Positions 1 through 4,841 of a stretch of DNA of 9,817 nt are shown in pieces. The notes beneath the pieces are model-generated. The model was not told the DNA's origin and did not search any database. It was given only the letters and a program-made list of their open reading frames with translations. The DNA is from Robiginitomaculum sp. (GTDB taxonomy: Bacteria > Pseudomonadota > Alphaproteobacteria > Caulobacterales > Maricaulaceae), in contig JALSHM010000431.1 of NCBI GenBank assembly GCA_026982235.1, forward strand, positions 1 to 9,817. Reading direction: 5' to 3'. The first letter of the stretch is position 1. The number at the start of each line of letters is the position of its first letter. The translations under genes were made by a program, and so were the position numbers.

Positions 1-47
1 TCTATGGATTGGGAGCCAACTGATAATTTAATCATGTGGATGGTCAT
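1..47 (-). CDS. DUF1489-like protein, N-terminal fragment cut by window edge
   Basis: Only the first 15 codons are inside the window. From the ATG at 47 the minus strand reads MTIHMIKLSVGSQSI and stays open to the edge. This resembles the start of DUF1489 proteins of Alphaproteobacteria, which as I recall begin with a pattern like (M)xLHLIKLCVGxxSxEDL; the match is from memory, not from a search. DUF1489 has no established function. It lies 109 nt downstream of spmX on the same strand and may be read from its own promoter or by read-through. No strong SD is visible; a GGTGAG sits rather far upstream. A competing plus-strand frame is open over 1-93, but its translation looks like nothing I know. 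Confidence 0.5.
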   Translation of the reverse strand, partial: MTIHMIKLSVGSQSI

Positions 48-137
48 GCCACTGTGTAACAGCTCACCGCCAGCTAGGGAAGCCTACAAATAGAGCATCA
101 TATATTAAGTTAGAGCTGCTTTGACGGATTACTAAAC

Positions 138-155
138 TCAGGATCTAGACCCTGA
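138..155 (-). terminator. Hairpin just past the spmX stop, possible weak terminator
   Basis: An 18-nt near-perfect palindrome starts 2 nt past the spmX stop codon. On the minus strand it reads TCAGGGTCTAGATCCTGA, with arms TCAGG/CCTGA, one G-U pair and a short loop around TCTAGA. Only a weak T-rich run (GTTTAG) follows, so termination would be inefficient; it may instead be an mRNA 3'-end hairpin. Confidence 0.3.
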
Positions 156-156
156 C

Positions 157-1461
157 CTAGGTTGTTGTGCTACGCAATTCCGTTTTTAACAAATAATAAA
201 ACCCTCCGAGAATCATCATGGCACCTACCAACATGGCAACGGGTGCAAGGAATGCACTCATTTCATCGAGTTGCCCTGCAGATGAAAAATTCAGCTTCCA
301 CCAGCCCCCGCCGAGTAATAAAATCCCGACCACCAGTGCAGTCCAATAAGCCCCAATACTATTTGTATTATTGTCCCTGATAACATTTGCATCTTGGGAA
401 GTTTTGTCATGCTGTTGTTCAAGACCAGCCGTACGGTCAAGCGAGAGTTCTGTAGTATCATTGGCGATACTCACTTCATCGACTGTATTGTCCTGCTTGG
501 TGTCGTGCGTAATTGCATCGCGCTTATCGACTAATTTCACTTCTAAATTTTGCGAATCCTCTGTTGAATATTGCTGTATATTATCCACCACATTATCGTC
601 CATAAGGCTATCGAGACGATCACTCACCTCGGCAGCAGCAAGCGCAATTGGTGATAAATTTGCAGCCTGTTCAGTTTCAATTTCCCGTGAAGCCTTTGCT
701 TGGCTGGCCGCGTCTTGTTCCACCTCATCTTCAAGAACAAAATCAATGTCCGAGTTTTCATTCTGCGTATTCTCGCCTAACGCCTCTTCATGTATTTGTG
801 GTTCCGGCGCACGTTCACTTAGGGTGAGGATGCCGGACGGACCATCTTCACGACGACGCCGTGGGGTGGGTTGAGTGACATAAGGCGTCTGCTCTACATA
901 GCCATTTGCATCAGTTTTACCAAAAATTTCTATATCTTCGGTGCCGGATTTGACCGCACTATCATGCAGTGGCGGCACTTCCTTGCGCGGCGCGGCTACA
1001 ACGCCTGTAGCCGGACTTAGAAATAGAGCTTTTTCCGCAGTGCGGCGCCGTACCAGTGCATCTACCACATAGGTTTGATCGACAATGACACTTTTACGCC
1101 ATTCATCAAACCCGGCAGCAGCAGCAAGCGGCTGGCCGTTATTCAGGTTATGCACAACGCTGGAATTGAGGAATGCTTCCTCTCCAATATTAAAGCTGAG
1201 GGACACCAAAGCATCAAATTGACTTTGAGATAAAGGCGCAAAAATACTATTATTGACCAAGTCTTCAAACGGTTTGAGATCAGCTTTCAAAAGCTCCGTA
1301 GCTTTCTTAATGGTTAAAACTGAAACCTCACCCGGTACAAATTCATGACCATAGCCGATAACCCGTTGCCCCGAAACCAATACCGTTTCAACCGGACGGA
1401 AGCCTTCATAAGCCTTAATCAATTTGAGGCCGAAGTCGGAAATACTGTAATCATGCGCCAT
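157..1461 (-). CDS. spmX: SpmX: muramidase-like polarity/stalk-pole protein
   Basis: A 434-residue protein. Residues 1-155 form a glycoside hydrolase family 24 (phage lysozyme) domain, about 160-365 is an acidic Glu/Asp/Gln/Thr-rich linker, and two membrane segments lie near 371-390 and 401-425. This layout is that of Caulobacter SpmX, which marks the stalked pole and recruits and activates the histidine kinase DivJ. In the active-site region Glu19 (T4 Glu11) is kept in YEGF and IGYGH is intact. The T4 Asp20 position is Leu28 and the T4 Thr26 position is Val34. A Leu at the Asp position is the known detoxifying change in SpmX, so strong cell-wall lysis is not expected. I chose the ATG at 1461, which has GGAACA about 5 nt upstream; a TTG at 1482 would only add seven residues unlike the family. 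An apparent sigma-54 promoter lies 45-60 nt upstream. It could be another lysozyme-domain membrane protein, but the three-part layout argues for SpmX. Confidence 0.88.
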   Translation of the reverse strand: MAHDYSISDFGLKLIKAYEGFRPVETVLVSGQRVIGYGHEFVPGEVSVLTIKKATELLKADLKPFEDLVNNSIFAPLSQSQFDALVSLSFNIGEEAFLNSSVVHNLNNGQPLAAAAGFDEWRKSVIVDQTYVVDALVRRRTAEKALFLSPATGVVAAPRKEVPPLHDSAVKSGTEDIEIFGKTDANGYVEQTPYVTQPTPRRRREDGPSGILTLSERAPEPQIHEEALGENTQNENSDIDFVLEDEVEQDAASQAKASREIETEQAANLSPIALAAAEVSDRLDSLMDDNVVDNIQQYSTEDSQNLEVKLVDKRDAITHDTKQDNTVDEVSIANDTTELSLDRTAGLEQQHDKTSQDANVIRDNNTNSIGAYWTALVVGILLLGGGWWKLNFSSAGQLDEMSAFLAPVAMLVGAMMILGGFYYLLKTELRSTTT

Positions 1462-1505
1462 AGGTGTTCCAAAACAATACAAAATTCATGTCTTGCCAAG
1501 ATATG

Positions 1506-1521
1506 TGCAAATCCGATGCCG
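1506..1521 (-). promoter_or_regulatory. Putative sigma-54 (-24/-12) promoter of spmX
   Basis: The minus strand reads CGGCATCGGATTTGCA. It matches TGGCACG-N4-TTGCW at 9 of 12 defined positions, including the invariant GG and GC separated by exactly 10 nt. A start about 12 nt beyond the GC would fall near 1495 and give a leader of roughly 34 nt to the spmX ATG. In Caulobacter spmX is activated by TacA, a sigma-54-dependent activator. Activator sites would then lie inside the mgtE 3' end. The match was made by eye. Confidence 0.6.
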
Positions 1522-1553
1522 CAATTCCCCTTTTAGGTGAAATGCAAGTAAAA

Positions 1554-2960
1554 TTATAAAAGAAACATCGCAGCGAGACCCAAAAAAGCGAAGAAGCCAA
1601 CAACATCTGTAACCGTAGTGACAAAAACTGTTGAAGCCACTGCCGGATCAGCACCGATCTTTTTTAGACCAAGAGGCACCAAAATTCCAGCCAGTCCAGC
1701 GCAAAACAAATTGAACACCAATGCCGCCGCAATCACCAAGGCCAGATCTATGCTTTTGAACCAGACAAATGTTATCACACCAAGGACAACCGCAAAAATC
1801 AAGCCGTTTACAATGGCTGCGAAGGCTTCACGTCTTATCACCCGGTTTGTATTGGCCGGGGTCAAATCACGGGTGGCCAGCGCACGAATGGCCACTGTTA
1901 GAGCTTGGGTGCCAGTATTGCCGCCCATAGAAGCAACAATAGGCATCAAGACGGCCAGCGCTACTAATTTCTCGATCTCGCTTTGAAACAAAGAGATTAC
2001 AAATGACGCCGCAATCGCCGTCAGCAAATTGACAAACAACCAAGGTGCACGCGCCGTCACCGTTGAGGTGACCGTATCCACCAACCCGGCTTCGTTTACA
2101 CCCGCCAAAGCCAACATGTCCTCTGTGTGTTCATCTTGAATGATTTCGACAATATCGTCCACGGTAATCATTCCGGACAAACGCCCATCTGTATCGACTA
2201 CAGGCGCAGATATAAGGTCGTATTTTTCAAACAAATAGGCCACATCTTCTTGGTCAAGCTCAGGCTTAATAACCGTCAAATTTGTGTCCATAATATCGCC
2301 CAGCACCCTATCCGGATCACTACGCATAAGTGTTGACAAAGGCAAATACCCCAACGGATGAAAATGTGCGTCAATAACATAAATATCAAAAAATTTATCT
2401 GGCAGGTTATCATCGGATTTTTTGCTTTGACTGCGCATATGATCAATGGTTTGCTGGACACTCCAAAATTCAGGAGCCGCCACAAATTCACGCTGCATGA
2501 GCCGACCCGCAGTTTCCTCATCAAAGGCGAAGCCGTCTTCTATTTCCTTGCGGTCTTGCTCGGACATATCCGCCAAAACTTCGGCGCGGCGCTCTGCAGG
2601 TAGCTCTTCGAAAATCTGGATAGCATCGTCCGAATCCAGTTCTTCCATGGCTTTGGTAATTTGCCCCGGCTGCAAGAGTGGCAGAACATCTTCAACCACT
2701 TCGTCCTCAAGCTCTGCCAATAAAAATGGACTGATAACGTCCGGTGCCAGTTCAACTAACGCCTCCCGATCATCTGCTGACAATTGCTCAAATCTGTCAG
2801 CCAGCTCAGCTGGATGCTCATCCGCCAGAAGAGTGCGGATTGCTGCGCCGTCTTGATTTTTGATTGCATCTTGCAGGGCATCCACATGCCCAATATCTAA
2901 ATCCGCAACAGAGGTATGGGATGCATCAGATACATGGGTAGTTTCAGGAAATTCTGCCAT
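1554..2960 (-). CDS. mgtE: MgtE-family magnesium channel/transporter
   Basis: A 468-residue inner-membrane protein of normal MgtE length. Residues about 27-150 are the acidic MgtE N-domain with helical repeats such as ELPAERRAEVLADM. Two CBS domains follow at about 155-280; the second ends SGMITVDDIVEIIQDE. The membrane domain of five helices covers about 305-468. Diagnostic residues are RAPWLFVNL at 304-312, the pore signature SMGGNTGTQ at 344-352, and Asp452 in TTVTDVVGFF, which fits the Mg2+-binding pore Asp (Asp432 in Thermus MgtE). The family is a homodimeric Mg2+ channel gated shut by Mg2+ bound to the N and CBS domains. The start has an excellent SD, GAGGAGG, 5 nt upstream. The gene is divergent from the ECF sigma gene. 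A 92-nt gap with a separate promoter signal divides it from spmX. No obvious Mg-sensing leader RNA was seen in its roughly 200-nt upstream region. Confidence 0.96.
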   Translation of the reverse strand: MAEFPETTHVSDASHTSVADLDIGHVDALQDAIKNQDGAAIRTLLADEHPAELADRFEQLSADDREALVELAPDVISPFLLAELEDEVVEDVLPLLQPGQITKAMEELDSDDAIQIFEELPAERRAEVLADMSEQDRKEIEDGFAFDEETAGRLMQREFVAAPEFWSVQQTIDHMRSQSKKSDDNLPDKFFDIYVIDAHFHPLGYLPLSTLMRSDPDRVLGDIMDTNLTVIKPELDQEDVAYLFEKYDLISAPVVDTDGRLSGMITVDDIVEIIQDEHTEDMLALAGVNEAGLVDTVTSTVTARAPWLFVNLLTAIAASFVISLFQSEIEKLVALAVLMPIVASMGGNTGTQALTVAIRALATRDLTPANTNRVIRREAFAAIVNGLIFAVVLGVITFVWFKSIDLALVIAAALVFNLFCAGLAGILVPLGLKKIGADPAVASTVFVTTVTDVVGFFAFLGLAAMFLL

Positions 2961-2965
2961 TCCGT

Positions 2966-2972
2966 CCTCCTC
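2966..2972 (-). promoter_or_regulatory. Strong ribosome binding site of mgtE
   Basis: The minus strand reads GAGGAGG 5 nt before the ATG at 2960. This is one of the strongest SD sequences in the window and fixes the mgtE start. Confidence 0.85.
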
Positions 2973-3091
2973 TATAGTTTTTATTGATAGCTTTTGTGGG
3001 CGTAAGATGTCTTAAACTTATTTGGGGATGTTACCACAAGAAAGTTATTTTCGTGACAATTATCCAGATATTTACTTCATTTTTGCCGCTC

Positions 3092-3118
3092 TTGACCCAA
3101 ACCTCCATAACCTATACG
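3092..3118 (+). promoter_or_regulatory. Possible housekeeping promoter of the ECF sigma gene
   Basis: TTGACCC at 3092-3098 is followed after 12 nt by CCTATACG at 3111-3118. This partly fits the alphaproteobacterial housekeeping consensus TTGACGS-N10-14-GCTANAWC: the -35 is good and the -10 keeps CTANA. Transcription would begin near 3123, giving a leader of about 65 nt. The 228-nt divergent gap also must hold the mgtE promoter, for which I found no convincing match. I saw no good Fur box. Confidence 0.35.
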
Positions 3119-3167
3119 CCGAAACAACAAAGTAACAGAAATTAAAGCCAGCGAAATGAAAACTGAG

Positions 3168-3181
3168 AAAGTTAAAAGTTA
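3168..3181 (+). repeat. Tandem AAAGTTA heptamer before the sigma gene
   Basis: Two perfect adjacent copies of AAAGTTA occupy the place where an SD for the sigma gene would be expected. No purine-rich SD core is present there apart from GAGAAAG. This may be chance in an A-rich leader. Confidence 0.4.
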
Positions 3182-3188
3182 GAAAAAC

Positions 3189-3728
3189 ATGCCTCAAAAG
3201 CAGCGTAAAATACTCATAACCATTTACTTGGAACAGCGCCCAGCTTTACTGCGCTTTCTTAGTGCGCGTTTACGGTGCCCTGAGTTAGCCGAAGACGTTT
3301 TACAAGATTTGTATATAAAACTAGATAGTGCGAGACTAACGACCGAAATAGACAATCCGTCAGGGTTTTTATTCCGCATGGCCTCCAATTTATCCTTAGA
3401 TCATATTCGCAAAAACAAGCGCGCACGATTACGCGATGAGGCCTGGAGTGATTTGCACAATGAAAAGGCAGGCAATGACTACCAAGCCGATACGCCTGAC
3501 GCGGATGCAGCACTCATAGCAAGAGAAAGACTAAGCGCTTTAAGAACGAGATTGGAAACCTTGTCTCCTAAGGCCCGTGAAGCCTTTGACCGACATAAAT
3601 TCCAAGGCCAATCCTATAAACAAATCGCCGAAGAAATGGGCGTTTCCATTGGTACGGTTGGCAAACATTTGGGCAAAGCACTCAAGCATATAATGACTAC
3701 GGAGGGAGAGCAGGCAAATGATAGTTAA
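3189..3728 (+). CDS. FecI-type ECF sigma factor
   Basis: A 179-residue ECF sigma-70 family protein of typical length. Region 2 spans about 15-80. It includes AEDVLQDLYIKL at 34-45 (core-polymerase-binding part) and the NPSGFLFRMASNLSLDHIR segment at 56-74, which opens and contacts the -10 element. Region 4 spans about 122-170 with LSPKAREAF and the helix-turn-helix SYKQIAEEMGVSIGTVGKHL at 142-161, which reads the -35. There is no region 3, as expected. The FecI assignment rests on the neighbouring fecR-like and STN-receptor genes. Known FecI proteins direct polymerase to the receptor operon once FecR is activated. The ATG at 3189 is the natural start, although its SD is poor, so initiation may be weak. 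The 3' end overlaps by 11 nt a small ORF with a strong SD. Confidence 0.94.
   Translation: MPQKQRKILITIYLEQRPALLRFLSARLRCPELAEDVLQDLYIKLDSARLTTEIDNPSGFLFRMASNLSLDHIRKNKRARLRDEAWSDLHNEKAGNDYQADTPDADAALIARERLSALRTRLETLSPKAREAFDRHKFQGQSYKQIAEEMGVSIGTVGKHLGKALKHIMTTEGEQANDS
3701..3708 (+). promoter_or_regulatory. Strong SD inside the sigma gene end
   Basis: GGAGGGAG lies within the last codons of the sigma gene, 9 nt before the ATG at 3718. It is far stronger than anything in front of either the sigma or the fecR start. It could simply encode the sigma tail, but it is ideally placed to start the 45-codon ORF and so hand ribosomes on toward fecR. Confidence 0.45.
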
Positions 3729-3855
3729 AAACATAGAAAAATATTCGAACCTCTATGGGGGGGATAGAGACTGGGCGGCGTCATGTATTATGAACGCTAT
3801 TGTGTTTTGCAAAACTGGCTCAATGATAAAACAAGAAAGTTGGTCACAAAAATGA
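3718..3855 (+). CDS. Possible 45-codon coupling ORF between sigma and anti-sigma genes
   Basis: From the ATG at 3718 a 45-codon frame runs without a stop (MIVKNIEKYSNLYGGDRDWA at its start, with Cys23 and Cys31 further on). It overlaps the sigma gene by 11 nt, has the SD at 3701-3708, and ends in TGA within an ATGA overlap with the fecR ATG at 3852. This spacing is typical of translational coupling. I recognise no family, and the composition is not clearly that of a stable protein. It may be a leader peptide that controls anti-sigma synthesis relative to sigma, or a remnant of an older fecR 5' end. It also contains the inverted repeat and promoter-like element A, so the coding reading competes with those. 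Confidence 0.3.
   Translation: MIVKNIEKYSNLYGGDRDWAASCIMNAIVFCKTGSMIKQESWSQK
3751..3769 (+). repeat. Inverted repeat CTCTAT / ATAGAG around a G7 tract
   Basis: CTCTAT at 3751-3756 and ATAGAG at 3764-3769 are perfect reverse complements separated by seven consecutive G residues. In RNA this would form a 6-bp hairpin with an all-G loop. It lies between the sigma stop and the fecR start and overlaps the CTATGG half of element A. The G7 tract is unusual against the AT-rich surroundings. Confidence 0.6.
3753..3782 (+). promoter_or_regulatory. Element A: CTATGG-N17-CGGCGTC before fecR, candidate ECF promoter
   Basis: CTATGG at 3753-3758 is followed 17 nt later by CGGCGTC at 3776-3782; the right half is GGCGGCGTC at 3774-3782. 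The same two blocks with the same spacing recur at 7457-7486 before the small exported protein gene. ECF promoters often carry CGTC at -10, which the right block contains. If it is a promoter, transcription would start around 3789 and give fecR a leader of about 60 nt. The distance from TATGG to CGTC is longer than the usual 16-17 nt, so a regulator site is an alternative. Confidence 0.4.
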
Positions 3856-4835
3856 GTACACAGATCAACATATCCGAAAGCATCTTAACGCAAGCCCGTG
3901 ATTGGTATGTGCGATTGGCTGATGAGCAAGCAGGTGCTAGCGAGTGGGAGGCATTTACCTCTTGGCTGGAAAAAAGCCCTGAACACGTTGACGCCTATGA
4001 TTATGTAGAGCTTATGCTTACAGATATTCCGGCATCCGCGCAAAATACAGAGACAAAGAGTAATGTCATACAACTGGTACAAAAAAACCAACCGACTATG
4101 CCGAAACCCGCAAAATCATATATACGGTACGCAGGCATTGCTGCAATGTTGATGGCCGCGTTTTCATTATTTGCAACCACCAACATTTACCGTTCCAAGC
4201 CAGTTTATACGCAATATGCTACAAATATTGGCGAATATGAGAATATTGTTCTCAGCGACGGCACCAAAGTTAACCTAAATACAAATACGCAAATCAGTGT
4301 GGCTATGGGCAAAAAAACCAGGACTGTTACCATCGACCAAGGTGAAGCCTATTTTGATTTAGCACCTGATGAAAAACGTCAATTTGTTGTACTGGCTCAA
4401 GGCACAACAATAACTGATATTGGCACGGCTTTCTCAGTTTATGCCGCAGATAATAAGCTTATTGTCGCAGTGGCTCAAGGCATCGTTGACATGAATACCG
4501 GTTTGCAAGTTGTGCGCCTCAAACAAGGTCAAAAAGCCGAACAACAACAAGGCCAATCTGATGTTGTAGTAGCTCCTATCAATATAGACAATATATCCAC
4601 ATGGCGTTCTGGAGTTCTATTTTTTGAGGACGCGACGCTCTCTAGCATTGTACCCGAGCTGAACCGTTATTTCCAAAAGCCTATTGTTTTGGCAGACGAG
4701 GACATTGCAGCGGTCACCTTTTCTGGCGTCTTGAATATAAGTAATCAAGATACCTTATTGGGATCTATGGAGGCTCTCCTACCAATCAAGGCGGACACGC
4801 GAAATGAGCGAATTATACTCTCCCGTAAAAGCTAA
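3852..4835 (+). CDS. FecR-type transmembrane anti-sigma factor
   Basis: A 327-residue inner-membrane regulator. Residues 12-55 form the cytoplasmic DUF4880 sigma-binding domain (ARDWYVRLADE, then EWEAFTSWLEKSPEHVDAY). One membrane segment lies at about 92-110. The periplasmic FecR domain follows at about 121-215, with LSDGTKVNLNTNTQI and DQGEAYFDLA. A C-terminal domain at about 257-325 (TLSSIVPELNRYFQKPIVL) resembles DUF4974/STN-like folds and probably contacts the receptor. Family members hold the sigma factor and are cleaved on signalling. Gly191-Thr192 in DIGTAF corresponds to the Gly-Thr bond where Pseudomonas FoxR-type proteins self-cleave. I chose the ATG at 3852 because MSTQINIS leads straight into DUF4880. 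An ATG at 3783 adds 23 residues with no family look and abuts element A. The gene ends 6 nt before the receptor ATG, so the two are surely co-transcribed. Confidence 0.93.
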   Translation: MSTQINISESILTQARDWYVRLADEQAGASEWEAFTSWLEKSPEHVDAYDYVELMLTDIPASAQNTETKSNVIQLVQKNQPTMPKPAKSYIRYAGIAAMLMAAFSLFATTNIYRSKPVYTQYATNIGEYENIVLSDGTKVNLNTNTQISVAMGKKTRTVTIDQGEAYFDLAPDEKRQFVVLAQGTTITDIGTAFSVYAADNKLIVAVAQGIVDMNTGLQVVRLKQGQKAEQQQGQSDVVVAPINIDNISTWRSGVLFFEDATLSSIVPELNRYFQKPIVLADEDIAAVTFSGVLNISNQDTLLGSMEALLPIKADTRNERIILSRKS

Positions 4836-4841
4836 TAAAGC

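Noticed and set aside
1..93. Plus-strand frame open from the left edge to TAG at 91-93
   Set aside because: Thirty open codons are expected by chance; the opposite strand gives a family-like start instead.
120..150. Plus-strand TTGACGG as the -35 of a promoter antisense to spmX
   Set aside because: No -10 match at an acceptable distance, and no plus-strand gene follows.
371..874. Long plus-strand ORF (167 codons) antisense to spmX, Ser/Arg-rich
   Set aside because: It is the shadow of the acidic linker of spmX; no start signal and no family resemblance.
2446..2856. Plus-strand Ser-rich ORF antisense to mgtE
   Set aside because: Low-complexity shadow of a highly conserved coding region.
3045..3085. 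AT-rich stretch resembling a Fur box upstream of the sigma gene
   Set aside because: No convincing 7-1-7 inverted repeat; only scattered ATTATC-like matches.
3757..3763. G7 tract as an on/off frameshift switch fusing the 45-codon ORF to fecR
   Set aside because: Adding one G brings a TAG immediately (GGA TAG) and losing one G leads to a TGA soon after, so no length change of one base joins the frames.
3783..3851. Longer fecR starting at the ATG at 3783
   Set aside because: The added 23 residues do not look like DUF4880 and the ATG directly touches element A; the ATG at 3852 begins the family-like sequence.
4765..4798. A third CTATGG followed by GGCGGACAC near the fecR 3' end
   Set aside because: The spacing is 4 nt longer and the right block lacks CGTC; it also lies inside well-conserved coding sequence.
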